Below the pieces are notes generated by a model, which was not told the DNA's origin, did not search any database, and saw nothing but the letters and a program-made list of their open reading frames with translations. Shown here one piece after another: positions 1-13,136 of a DNA stretch of 64,000 nt. The position numbers were made by a program, and so were the translations under genes. The DNA comes from Chlamydoabsidia padenii. Lineage: Eukaryota; Mucoromycota; Mucoromycetes; Mucorales; Cunninghamellaceae. How positions within the stretch are numbered: the stretch's first letter is position 1; each line of letters starts with the position of its first letter. Location: contig JAIWND010000003.1 in NCBI GenBank assembly GCA_025330725.1, forward strand, positions 558,001 through 622,000. Direction: 5' to 3'.

Positions 1-1870
1 CGCAGCCAGTCTGTTTTGTTTGCTCCACAGTAATGTTAGGGTGAGAGGAACCACAGCACTAGAGATCAAAACGCCCATCTAGATGACCAAAAAAAAAAAA
101 AAAAAAAAAAAAAAGTGGATTAGTAAAATGAAATATTGTTAGACAAAAGTATTATATCTTACCAGAGTGTACAAGTAGCCAAGGGAAATACCAGTCAAAT
201 TCAACAAAGTAGCAAGGACACCCATTAAAATACCAAAAGTCAAAACAGCAGCATGAGAAAAGTGGATCACAGCCTTCCCAGAAGCACCTGGTCGAAGATA
301 AACTCGGTAGATATCATATGTAAAGATAGATGACACCGAAATCAGTTCAGCAGAGGACGCACTGGTCACCGCCATAAATACCAAGACAAGAGCACCAAAT
401 GCACCAAGATCACCGGACAATGCAATAGCAGATTCCACCAACACCAAACCTTGACTAACAGCAGTAGGAGTCATTTCAATTTCGAGAGCACGAGCAGCAA
501 GCCCCATCGTTGTAGCCAAAGTGAAGGGAATGGCAAACCATGCAAGACCACCAATGAGATAAGCCTTGACCGCATGTTCAGGTTTGGAGCTGATCGCTCG
601 TTGGTAGTAGCAATTGTCCAAGAAGACTGTCCCAAAGTTACCAACAATATTGATGATGCCGAAAATTAAGGCTTGAAGAGAGGAGAAGGTGACCAAGGAT
701 CCTTGTTCGTTGTCAGCAATAGGTGTCTTGAGTGAGGCCGCTACCAAAAGATCATACATTTTCCCAGGAGAGCCAATCAATGGAGATGTTGAATAGACAG
801 TAAAGTAAAAGGAGATGATGATCACAAAGAGAATGGCAGTATGACTATATAATAAGGTAAAGATAAATGAGATTTTAATTTTTTTTTTTCCTTCGGTAGA
901 GTCACTTACGCATAATCTGTTAAAAAAGTAGCTTTAATCCCACCAAATAATGTATACACGATGACACCAAGAGGTAGCAAAAAGCATGCAGCAATCACAT
1001 TCATTCCAGTGAGGTAAGTTACAACAGCAGATCCACCGAGTAATAACATGGCAGTAACAATCTATAAAAGAAGAAAAAGTGGAAGAGATGAGTAATTGGT
1101 TCAAGTAGTATTAGAATAAGGGACTTACAATGTTGGTAAAGAGTGAGAAGACTAGATATACAATATGTGCTGTTTTTCCATATCGAGCATTAACAACCTA
1201 ACGTTATAAAGCCATTAAAGATCATATCAAAAGTATACATTTTTGCATTGACTTACCTCCAGGAAAGTATGAGCATTAGGAGCTTTTCGCTTGAGTTCAA
1301 TGGCCAGCACTGAAAACAGCAACACTTGGACAACAGCACCACTAAAGACATGGACAAAAAGAAGAAGAATCATGTGAATTAGTATCATAGCCAGGTTCCA
1401 AAAAAAAAAAAAGTAAAGAGGTACTTACCTTGCATACCAAACTAGAAAACACCAAATCAGTGATAAAAAAACAAAAAAATTGTTTTGTTAGTATTAGTAT
1501 AATATTGTATCATTTGACTTGGTACGATAATAGTTATTCAACTTACTTGGTCCGGCCACACCATACTTGTAAGCGACCTCAGTACTTGTGAGTAATGTTG
1601 CAGCCCAGGTCCAACTTGATACCACCGCGCTAGCCACCAAACCGGTCTTGACACTTCGTTGTGCTGTCATATACATTTCAGAAGTTTGTACTTCGTGCAA
1701 ATAACGTTTTAATGCCAAAGTTACCAGAGTCATACACACGGCAAATAAAGCACCAAATCTATATACAGAGTGTTAATGTTCAAAGTTGACGTTTCTTGTT
1801 TGATCATTTTATTGAAATGAACTTACCCTAGGACTACACCATATCCTACACCTTCTGATAAAACGGCCAT
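1..1870 (-). CDS. DUR3: Urea active transporter DUR3 (sodium:solute symporter family), 3' part cut by window edge
   Basis: Plasma-membrane urea (and possibly polyamine) uptake transporter. Exons read on the minus strand are 1827-1870, 1547-1758, 1429-1441, 1257-1341, 1129-1197, 910-1061, 163-844 and <1-78, and the frame stays open through every junction. The product starts [15 protein letters not shown], the N-terminal layout of fungal Dur3, and carries signatures I know from yeast Dur3: [54 protein letters not shown] and [11 protein letters not shown]. Hydrophobic membrane segments alternate with short loops as in the SSS family. One exon (1429-1441) is only 13 nt. The C-terminal transmembrane segments lie beyond the window. 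The ATG at 1870 is the first in frame and GATA-type sites lie just upstream, which fits nitrogen-regulated expression (inference). Identity is very likely. Confidence 0.95.
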
Positions 1871-2013
1871 ATTGTTATTTAGAAAATAAAGAAAGTAAAG
1901 AGTAAAGCATGGTGAATGGTAATGTGGTTTTTATACAAAGAGTTTATTTAGGGGAGGGACGGAGATAGGAAAGAAGGTGGATCAAAAAAATAAAATTTGA
2001 GGGGAAAGAGTCA

Positions 2014-2137
2014 GATAAGATAAAAAAAAAAAAAAAAAAAAAAAGACAAAGATCCCCTTATCATCGGCGTTTTAATACATTGTACCTTTTTTTTTCGTCC
2101 CAAGAACAGATTGGTGTGGACTGTTATCATACTTATC
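2014..2137 (-). promoter_or_regulatory. Cluster of GATA-factor sites upstream of DUR3
   Basis: GATA cores occur at 2014-2019 and 2019-2024, and in the other orientation at 2057-2062, 2123-2128 and 2132-2137, all 145-270 bp upstream of the DUR3 start. In ascomycetes DUR3 orthologues are controlled by AreA/Nit2/Gln3 GATA factors in response to nitrogen. The cluster suggests the same here, but short sites occur by chance in AT-rich DNA. Confidence 0.4.
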
Positions 2138-2272
2138 ACAGCCTGTCCCACTACAAAACGATGAATCATTCCTGATAATCAACAATGTTTATGAGATATG
2201 ATAATAACAAATAGAGTATAATAGATTTTATTGACAATAAAAAAGGGAGTTTAAACTATAACTACACAGAGA

Positions 2273-3066
2273 TTAGTATTTCTTGGGATAATAAACCCCA
2301 CGCGCACCACAAGTTCCCCGGTGGACAGCATCGGTTAACACATAATCATCACGTCCTTGTACATAGAAGAAGAGACCAATTTCCTTCAACTGTCCATTTC
2401 GATCGCAATCTATTTTCACGCGACTTCCATAGGCTTGTTGAATAGCGGAGATCATCGTTTCCACATTGTAGGTTCGTCCAGGAAGCACGCCGGCAACACT
2501 ATAGTAATAGTAAACAAGAATGTCAAGCTGGTAAAAAGTAGCCAATAAAATGATCACTGTTTCTTTTTCAACTTACTTTAATGCACCGTAGATATCATAG
2601 TCATGGTGAAGATCCATCGCTTTCTATAGTTAAAAAGTGTGAGTTGAGTAAATGGGTATGCATGTGTGTGTTTTCAAGTCAAGCAAAATGACGGTTACCT
2701 GGAAATAATCATTGACATCTTGGTACTTGGTGTACTTTTCACCATAACAAGTAGGCCGGAGAGTAGACACACAACTACCGTGAGTATTCCATTCATGAGA
2801 CCAAAACCTATGTAAAAGATAAGAAAGATATTAGTATTCTGCTTCCCTTTTTTTGTGTGACCAATGAATGACCTTATCATACTTTCACTATAGGTCATTT
2901 CCCCCCCCCGCATTTTCTTACCAGTTATTATCTCCTTTGTAGCTGGGCCATAATCTTGTCAGTTGTTGATGCAATGAAGGATTTGTGGATTTGATAATAG
3001 TGCCAATGTTGTTTGAGATTCGAGTTCTATCACATCCGCGTCTAGGTGCTCTACCGCCATTGCTTC

Positions 3067-3097
<31 letters not shown>

Positions 3098-3593
3098 TGC
3101 TGATAAGTATAAAGATCATCGGTACCAGTGTAACTGCCTTCATTCCCCTTCTCATTAATTACCAAGTATCCGGCCTACAGTAGCAATAGAAGCATATGAT
3201 TTAGTCACAAATAAATACCTTGTTGTCCCCCCTCCACCCTACTTACCAAATACCATGGATAGTGAATTCATCACTAGGACCATAACCAGGTACCCACTGT
3301 AAAGTAAAGACAACCAAACCGTATTTCGGGGAACAGCAGGTGTCCACATTGGCGCCGTTCCAGTGACAAGAAAGTACCGTTCCTACATGCAAACAAGAGG
3401 ATCAATGTCAAGTATTAGTAACATAATCAACAACATACTATTTCTATCTTGGTCATAACTTACTGTTACAAGAGGCAGGTTCTTCAGTGGTCTTAAAAGT
3501 TTGTTGCCATGGACTCAAAGCTTCGGCATGGATGGACGAGAAAAAGTCCCCGAGTAAAAGGAAGCTGGATAATAAAGGTAAAAGTAACCTCAT
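2273..3593 (-). CDS. Secreted ribonuclease T2, RNase Rh-like
   Basis: Endoribonuclease of the T2 family, predicted secreted. Exons: 3464-3593, 3247-3382, 3163-3174, 2922-3062, 2699-2807, 2577-2623, 2273-2498, giving 266 aa. Residues 1-23 form a signal peptide (MRLLLPLLSSFLLLGDFFSS). CAS-1 is FTIHGIWPD, with the catalytic His; CAS-2 is FWSHEWNTHGSC, with the catalytic Glu and second His. The Cys pattern (DTCCSPKYG, RRGCDR) and the C-terminal YVQGRDDYVLTDA block match Rhizopus RNase Rh. The Lys expected before the second CAS-2 His (HEWxKHG) is Thr here, which may lower activity. Exon 3 is 12 nt, and its downstream intron has a 27-nt T tract (sense) right before the acceptor. The gene is divergent from ECT1. 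Confidence 0.93.
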
Positions 3594-4373
3594 TTGATAG
3601 TTTGTGGATAATAAGTAAAAAAGGGGTAGTGGTTTTGAGTAAAATAAACAAGAATACAAAAGAGTAATTCTTATTGGGAAGAGAAACACTTTTATCTTTT
3701 TTTTATTCTTTTTTGCCTTGTTCTATTGGCGTTTTCGGTGGTTAAATTAAAATGCCGCACGTGCCGATGATAGGCCAGGTGATACTTTTATAGATATCCA
3801 ATGAAAACTTGAACGCCAAGGGCATCTATCATTACCATTGTGTTTCAGGTCAGTTAGCATAAACACTATGTCATCCTTTTTAATGAATTTATCATTTCAA
3901 CCTTACCCTTTAACGATCGGGTTTTTGACCAGGTCATCCATGGAGTTTGAAATCCCGATTTCATGCAACCAAAAACTCGCAAGCGTGATGATGACTACAC
4001 ACTAAACAAAAGTTACTGGAGTTAATGGCGGGTACATACTGCACTCATCCCCATTTCTTTTCAAAGAAATAGGTCTTTGCTATATCATCTATTCCATTGG
4101 ACAATTTCGAGCTCAAAAGACTTATCAAATAAATACATCAAGAAACACAGTAGTATCATAAGCAGATGTTAGAGTGATGATAATGCGCAGACTTGTCGCA
4201 TGGTGGCAGTGAACTGGGCGGCGTTTATAAATATAATTTCGCTCAACTTGTCAAGATTGGCTGTCTGTCTGGCGGGATTTAAATATAAAACATTTTGACC
4301 CTTGATCCCTTTTTTGCTTTCTTTTTCTTTCTTCTCTTCATCATCAACACCAAATTACTAGATTGAAGAACCT
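3594..4373. promoter_or_regulatory. Divergent promoter region between RNase T2 and ECT1
   Basis: 780 bp without a supported ORF. It holds the upstream regions of the RNase gene (minus) and ECT1 (plus). The ECT1 side has two GC/AT elements: GGCGGCGTTTATAAATA at about 4216-4232 and GGCGGGATTTAAATA at 4271-4285, then a C/T-rich leader up to the ATG. Confidence 0.6.
4271..4285 (+). promoter_or_regulatory. GGCGGGATTTAAATA promoter element of ECT1
   Basis: Copy of the element repeated through this window (TTYAAATCCCGCC in one orientation), about 90 bp before the ECT1 start codon. Its AT half may serve as a TATA-like box. Confidence 0.55.
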
Positions 4374-6138
<1,765 letters not shown>

Positions 6139-6398
6139 TCAATAGGATAGGGGCTTTCTGTAGTATTTCGATGCTATATGTCACTCTGTCATTCTCATTT
6201 TTAAACTATCACATTTACCTTTAATAAAGATCCGTTTTTATGTTATACTATCATACTTTTTTTGGGGGGGGGTCTTATCACTGATGATGGTTATGTATTA
6301 GATTGACATGGTGGTTTTTATTGATTGATCATGGTCTCAATGAAGGAATGGGTTGTGTATAACTTTATAACAGGTAATAAAAATGTTGTTTGTATGCA

Positions 6399-7121
6399 TT
6401 AAGCAGTAAGCAGCCATGCACTTGCCACGGCTAAAGTAGTAATCATGGCGGTAGTTAAACCATTCTTGGTGGTGAAACTAGCCATGGATGTATCACCTTT
6501 ATTTCCTCCTTCATGAGCAGGTGTCTCTGAAGGACGAGGGGCAGGTGCTTGTGTTGGTTCCGTATAAAGAGTGGTATGACTGGTCACTGTGGTATAGACT
6601 TGTGAGGGGAAAAAAAAAATAAGATTCAGGTACCGACGATGTAGCCAACTTACCTTTGATTGGCAATTCATTTTGTGGACCAGTGGGAGAATCACCATGC
6701 TCATTTCCAGCATGTTGACTGTCTTGACCAGCATCACCATTCATCTCATCCGTTTCATGACGGCCGGCGTTCCTGACAGGAATCGTACCTCTTTCCAAAA
6801 GGAGAGATCGGGATTCCAAATTTCCAGGGCCTTTGACAATGGGCCAGTAGACTTCGAAACACTTGTTGGCACATAAATCTAAATCACCCGTATCACAACT
6901 AGATACACAGCTAGCCATTGTTTGAACTAGTTTTTTTTTTTTTTAACAAAAAAGAAATACCATCAGTTTTTGTCCTCTCTTTTTTTTTTTTTTTTTTTTT
7001 CTTACATACCACATGAGTGAGTACACGTTCGGTTGAATGGTTCACAATTACACCCAGCAGCAACTAGCAAGGCTTGATGACTGATCAAAGCAAATACCGC
7101 AATAAAAAGACTTTTGGTCAT
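6399..7121 (-). CDS. Small secreted Cys-rich protein, probably GPI-anchored
   Basis: Family not recognised. Three exons (7010-7121, 6654-6926, 6399-6598) encode 194 aa. Residues 1-22 look like a signal peptide. A Cys-rich head follows, with paired Cys in the series GCNCEP, CTHSC, ASCVSSC and CANKCFEVYWP. The middle is hydrophilic and rich in His, Asp, Pro and Thr, as in cell-wall linkers. The last 16 residues are hydrophobic after a Ser/Thr-rich stretch, as expected of a GPI-attachment signal. The small head resembles many unnamed fungal wall proteins and does not match the CFEM spacing I know. The T-rich intron 1 ends at the acceptor near 6927. Function is unknown; cell-surface location is an inference from the two terminal signals. 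Confidence 0.75.
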
Positions 7122-7603
7122 TGGGGAGAAAAAAAAAAGATAGTGAGAGGAATGAAAGTAAGCAAGCGAAAAGAGGGTGGTTATCTCAAGTATCTACAGA
7201 CCTTTATATAACATTACAGGTTTATGTTATGCCAGCTTTAATCCCATCCCTGAAAGCAATTTATAGCTATTATTATGAAGATAGATCGACAGCTCTGGAT
7301 TATTGGAAAAGGAACCATAATTGGGGTTGTCTATCATTCTTATTATAAAATCGGCATTTCCTCGGTTCATGCAAATCGCACATTTTTAAATCCCGGCGTG
7401 TCCCGCAGGATTGACAGACATTTTTTTTTTTTTTTTCCTCTGTGCTACACATCAATAAGACAAAAATAGTTCAAATCAGATATGTTATTTTTATTTTGTT
7501 ATAAGCCCAAGTATAAAAGACAATAGGGGCAGAATTTACAATAATGAGATCAAACTAGTGGGGAATCAACAACTAATAAAAGGGAAGAGAGAGGGGGACT
7601 AAT
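7122..7603. other. Spacer between PDI1 3' end and the Cys-rich protein promoter
   Basis: No supported ORF. It holds a minus-strand AATAAA-type polyadenylation signal for PDI1 near 7490. A TTTTTAAATCCCGGCG promoter-element variant lies at about 7384-7398, 260 bp upstream of the Cys-rich protein gene. Confidence 0.5.
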
Positions 7604-9235
7604 CTAAAGTTCATCGTGATCGGCAGCTTCGTTCTTGGCTTCTTCAGTTTCATCCACCTTCTTGTCGGCCTTGTCTTCGGTTTCAGGGGTATCATCAGCC
7701 AATTCCAATTTGAAAGATCGGTCAGTGACTTGTTCGTTGATGAATCGGACGAGATCTTCATAGGAGCGGTCACCATTATAATCCACCACTTCGTTCGTTT
7801 CAGCCTTGACAAATTTGAGAGTAGGGAAGCCACTGACATGCATATGGGCTTCAGGGGGAATGTCGTTATCAATACCATCCAATTTCGCAATTACTAGATT
7901 ACCACCAGCCGTTTTAACTTGTTCACCCAACTTTTCCCAGGTAGGTGCGAGCTTTTTGCAGTGACCACACCAAGGCGCATAGACTTCCAAAAACACATCC
8001 TTTGACTTGTCCAACACAATGTCGTTGAATTGTTTGCCGACCACCACCTTGACAGGACCATCATTGGATTCAGGCACTTGTGCCGAATTGAGAGAAGGAG
8101 CAATAGTACCAGCGAGGACACCCTTGACAAATTGTTCAGCATTTTCAGTTGTGAGTTGACCAGATTCGGGTAAAAAGGGATACTTGGCATGATTTTCGAG
8201 GTTTTGGACAGCAAAGGCAGGAAAGTCTTCCTTCTTGAGGCCGACATTGGAGGCATGGCCAGCATACTCGACACCATTGATATGTACCAGGTTGATCTTG
8301 CCCTTGTATTTTTCAGCAACAGGACGGAGTAAAGCGTCAAACTTGGCACGATCTTGATCATTTTCAGTAAACACATAGCCCAAAGGTAAACCAGAGTCAG
8401 CATAGGTCTTGTAGTTGTCACCGTCGACTTGATCCAAGAGAGCAATAGAGTTGGCTTTCACAAAGCCAGTCCAGTCTTCGTCCTTCAAGGCCGCACCAGA
8501 CAGATCCACACGTTTTTCATCAAAGGTCTTGTAGAGTACCAAGGTGGGGAATTCCTTGACATTTTCATCCTTGGCCAGTTTATCATCGTTCACCACACCA
8601 AAGCTAAATTCATCACGGAGCTTGTTGGCTAGAGTATCAAAGGTTTCCTTGGTTTCCTTGTCGTCAGGCTTGATATAGGCAATCACCACCACACGATCAG
8701 AGGTCTTGAATTTATCCAGAGCATCGATTGCAGTCAGCTCGGATACAGCAGGGAGATTTTGTTTCTTCATGTAACTAACAATACCATCGGCTTTACGCGC
8801 ACCATTGTAGTCAGCAGATTCACCTTTTCGGAAGACCTTCAAGGTGGGATAGCCATGTACTTCATGCTTTTGACAGAGAGCTTCTTGTTCAGTACAATCC
8901 ACCTTGGCCAAAGGAATGTTGTCGCCCTTCAATTGCGTCGCGGCCACTTCATATTCAGGTGCTATTTATAATATATATAGAAAGTGGAAAACGTTAGTTG
9001 ATCCTATTCACTTTCCATCTTTTTTTTTTCTATTATGTCTAATGTACTTACCAAGAGCTTTGCAATGACCACACCATGGAGCAAAGAATTCCACAAGTAT
9101 AAGATCCTTTTTCAAGACTTCGTCATCAAAGGTCGCTTCCGTCAAAGATAAGACATCACTATCACTTGCCAAGACAGTGGAAATGGAGGCAAAAGAAGCA
9201 ACAATGGCTGACCACAAGAGAGTTTTGTTAACCAT
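7604..9235 (-). CDS. PDI1: Protein disulfide isomerase
   Basis: ER luminal thiol oxidoreductase that forms and rearranges disulfides. Two exons (9052-9235 and 7604-8961) encode 513 aa. Residues 1-23 are a signal peptide. The a domain has [12 protein letters not shown] and the a' domain has [14 protein letters not shown], with two non-catalytic thioredoxin-like domains (b, b') between them. An acidic tail ends in HDEL, the ER retrieval signal. The length and a-b-b'-a' order fit fungal Pdi1. The single intron cuts right after the first CGHC motif. No clear unfolded-protein response element was identified by eye upstream of 9235. Confidence 0.97.
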
Positions 9236-9856
9236 AATGATGAGAATAGAGAAGAATATAGTTATTCAGAGAGAAAAGAGGAAAGGAAAGGAGAGAAAAA
9301 AAAAAAAAAAAGTATTTTAAAAGGTTCTGTCAACCCATTTTTGTGGCGTCGGGCTTTTGTAAATCAGCCAATAAGATGGGGGCAAGTAATATTTTGGCAA
9401 TCGGCATATGAAATCCGCTTACTTTACCCCCTTTTTTTGGTCCCCCGTGGCATAAAGATCAAGAATAGAATCTGTCCAGTTGCTCATAGAATCAACTTTT
9501 ATCCAAAGCTAGCTTTACAACATGGAATAGAGTAGGTCTATTGAAAACTGGGTCGAATTCGAGGGACAAAAAAAAAAAAAAAAGAGACCAGCCTTCAAAA
9601 GAAAACAATCCTAAACGAGTAGAAAGGGGGTATGGTATGTGCTACTCCTTGCATAAATCAAGGATACAAAAATCTATTGGATGGAAAACAACATACCAGT
9701 CAATAAAAATAAGTAAATCATAGGATACGTTATGATAAGGATGAGGTCTTTTTTTTATTTATTTTTTATTGAAACAAAAGTATAAGAAGTATAAGGGGAT
9801 CATTACAGTAACAAGTTATCATCTAAAATAAAGTTGGATGGGAGGGGTGCTATTGT

Positions 9857-10396
9857 ACTAGGTGGTATGACCCATTTTGTCGTATTTCCCCAGATAAGAA
9901 GAGAGTGGATAGATCTATTCAAAGAATCAATGATTATGCGCATTTTTCTTTTAAGCACTCTTAGTATTATGATTACCTGAGTTTGATCGACACATTCATC
10001 CAAATAGAAGGAATGAACTATACAGTTCATGTACTAACAGCACCATATCCATCATGATCGTCAATCATTTTAGTGGTTCCATTTCACTTTGACTTATATC
10101 TGCTATTTACCTTGTTTGTCCTTGTTATCCTTTGTTGCCTTGACCTGATTACGTTTGTCAATATATATCACCTTGATGTTGTTGCCTGTCTTCTTTTGTT
10201 TCTTCTTGATGATGTATAATGAAGTGGCGCAAAGGCTGAAGTATCGTTATATCCACCGAGAATTGGTTGTTCAGTTCAAAACTAACAGTAAAAAAAAAGA
10301 GAGAGTCAGCCATAAATATGCCAGCATAACGTTCAACAACTCTTCAGTTTTTTTTTACCTTTTCAGTCGCTTTTGGACGAGATACAGGAATGACAT
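9857..10396 (-). CDS. Possible small intron-rich gene, structure not resolved
   Basis: Several coding-like pieces with splice-like edges lie on the minus strand. The best start is the ATG at 10396, joined 10359-10396 to 10158-10281; this reads MSFLYLVQKRLKSFELNNQF and on to a TGA, 53 aa in all. Further open pieces lie near 10025-9973 (with FYLDECVDQTQ before a GTAATC donor) and near 9915-9857. A minus-strand AATAAA occurs near 9757. I could not find one set of introns that joins all pieces in frame, and no family is recognised. It may be one gene with small exons, two genes, or a decayed locus. Confidence 0.25.
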
Positions 10397-10937
10397 CAAG
10401 TAAAGTCGTTTATGGTACTACGTTAATTGTTGTTGCTGTTCGTACAAGATCCTAATACATCCCAACCTCAAATATAAAAAAAAAAAACCAAACAGTATTA
10501 ACATTGTTTTCCCAACCCAATAAACAGAATGCACTGAATGTTAATCGAAGAAAGGAAGAAAGAAGAGTGCCAGACGTTTTTTTTTTTTTTTTTTTTTTTT
10601 TTTGATTTGATTTGATTTGAATGCAGATAGTTGAAATGAGGGATTTAAAAATAAAGAGAGCGGGAATGCAAGCCATGATGCAAAACCGCCCACCGTAGAC
10701 GTATTCCCTAATAAGGTGAAGAGACCCACTGATTTTCTCGAATTGATTACAGTATGTTTCCGAGTATAGATCCTTTTTTTTTATTGATAGAATTCAAGTA
10801 AATGCAAAATAATACATGGCTATAAGGTATGTGTATAAACATCATGTGATAAGTTATATGTGTAAGAAGAAGGGTATGTATCATATAGTAAGAGTGGCAA
10901 GAAGTGTGTATTGAGGGGGGGGAGTTCTATATGTATA

Positions 10938-13049
10938 CTAAAATTCGAATTCACTTTTGAATTGTTTAATGTCGGCACCAGCTACAGCCTTGTCCGCCAA
11001 ATCCCGTCGTTCCTATCAGCACAAAAGAAAGAAAAAAAAACAGTTGGTGTCCAGAATGTATACCGTGTGCTATTCACATTACCATTAGAGTAAACGTTTT
11101 TCGTAGCATTTCCCAAAGATTGCTGGAAACATTGAGACCTTCTTCAGCATCCATACCCATACGTTTATGCATCGATAACCCAGTCAATAAGTGTTCTGCA
11201 GCTTCCTTGTGACATCCAATGTTGATACAGCTGACACCAAGATTGTATCTTGCTCGCACAAAAGACGGACGGAGCTCGAGGGCTTTGTGATATGCGTCAA
11301 TGGCTTCTTCTGATCTTCCATTATTAGCCAATGTAGCACCCAATCGATTCCACAACAAATAATCCTACAAGATGCCAAAAAGAGAAAAGAATCATTAGTT
11401 ACCATAGAGATTTACATAAAGCAAGTGGATCTTAGTTACGTTTGGACGACCATTCAATGCTGATACAAAGCAATCCACCGCCTTGTCTAAATCGCCACTA
11501 CCATAAAATAAGACACCGAGACCGACTTGGACGTCAGGATCCATTCCATGGGCAGGAGCCTGTCGAGCAGCAGTGAGAAAGAGGTTTGTAACATGGGTAT
11601 GCAATTCATAAGGATCACCAACAGTTGGACCAGCTTGATCACCCACCAATTCAGGATACCGTTGAGTGATCCATTTTTCCAAAGTCTGATAGGCTGCCTG
11701 ATCATAAGATTCATTGGTATAACTGACGGCAAGAGACATGAGAGCAGACAAATTACCAGGATCAGTATCCACCGCCTTCTCCAGGGCCCGAATAGCAGGT
11801 TCTTCCTTTTCATTTTGAGCCTGAATGTTACCAAGATGCATCCATGCCTCCGAGTTGAGAGGATCCCTTTGCACCACTGCTTCAAACGCCAAGGCTGTTT
11901 CGCTGAGACTGTGACCATGTTCCAAAAGATGTAGACCTTGAGCCATAGGATCAGGATGATTCATAAAGTGATTGTCGACTTCAAAGATGTATTCACCAAG
12001 ATCGGGTTTGTAGATGCTTTGGCTATTGAGACTGCTACTGAATTTGTTAAAGTCTTCTTCCCAGTTATCGTCACCGCCCATCATATCTTGCTGCAGATTT
12101 TTCCACATGTCTTCCAATTCTTTCAAGTCGTTCGCATCCCCCGCCGCTTCCTCCACCTTTTGAGCAATTTCTTGTTCCGTTCCATCCCCTTGTAATTGTG
12201 TTGGATTGTCAAATGCCGCGAATTGTTCTTCCCATCCCGCACTGTTGTTGAGTTGGATCATGGGTTGTTTTCCTTTGCCTTCCACTGCAGAGAATTCAGC
12301 TGACCAGTCAAAATGTCGTTGGAATGCTTGTTCGAATTCGGCCACTTGGTGGGGGTTCATATGTGCTACTTGAGGATGATTCATAAATTCTTCACGCCAA
12401 GCTATCAATAATAATAATAATAATAAAGGGTTTAAGTTATCACTATTCAACTGGTGATAGTCTTTACCTGATGCATCATGTCCAGCAGCCAATCTACTTT
12501 CTTCAAAAGCATTTTCCATTGCCATTTCTTCTTCAGGTTTCAGTTCCCAGATACGAGGACCTTGGCGACCAAATTCTGCTGACCAATCACCACCAACAGA
12601 TCCTTGATGTTGTCGTACGCTTTCAAGTTCCCTTTGAAGTTCAGAGAATTGGAAAGGATTAGGTCCCGTTCCTCGTTGTTCCTGACCAAAGAATTCGTTC
12701 ACCATGGTGTCATCTCGTTGAAATCCAGGTCGTCCTAATTGAGTGCGCATCTATGAATAAAACAACTAGTCATTAGTTATTTATCTGTCTTTTTTTGTTA
12801 ACAGTTATTTTACCCCTTGTTGCGGTCCTGAAGTTCCAACTGAAGGATCAAAGCGATCCTATACACATACATTATTTAGTTAATAAAGTTTAATTAGCAT
12901 CCTTCTGACATAAGTGGTTCAGTTTTTTTTTTATATGAAGTGCTTACCCTTTGCAAAGACCGATCTTGGTTCAATTGTTTTAGCATTTGGCTCATTGGAT
13001 TAGCACCAGCTGAGCAGTCAGCACCACCGCCCATATTTGCAAAAGCCAT
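10938..13049 (-). CDS. PEX5: Peroxisomal targeting signal 1 receptor PEX5
   Basis: Cytosolic receptor for C-terminal SKL-type signals that docks at Pex13/Pex14. Exons: 12948-13049, 12814-12858, 12468-12750, 11440-12401, 11083-11364, 10938-11012, giving 582 aa. The N-terminus MAFANMGGGADCSAGANPM has the conserved Cys that is mono-ubiquitinated for receptor recycling. Five WxxxF motifs (WSAEF twice, WREEF, WEEQF, WEEDF) bind Pex14/Pex13. The C-terminal half holds TPR repeats with the hallmark pieces LLWNRLGATLANNG and FVRARYNLGVSCINIG. The intron at 12402-12467 is 66 nt with no in-frame stop, so its retention would add 22 residues including a Leu run. The promoter element lies at 13122-13136. 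Confidence 0.97.
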
Positions 13050-13121
13050 TGTTAACGAGAAAGAAAAGAAAAGAATCATTTTACTCCTCTATTTTTAGTT
13101 TTAGGGGTGGATGGACTGATA

Positions 13122-13136
13122 TTTAAATCCCGACGG
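13122..13136 (-). promoter_or_regulatory. TTTAAATCCCGACGG promoter element of PEX5
   Basis: Near-consensus copy of the repeated element, about 75 bp upstream of the PEX5 ATG. A second ATCCC lies a few bases further on. Confidence 0.5.
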
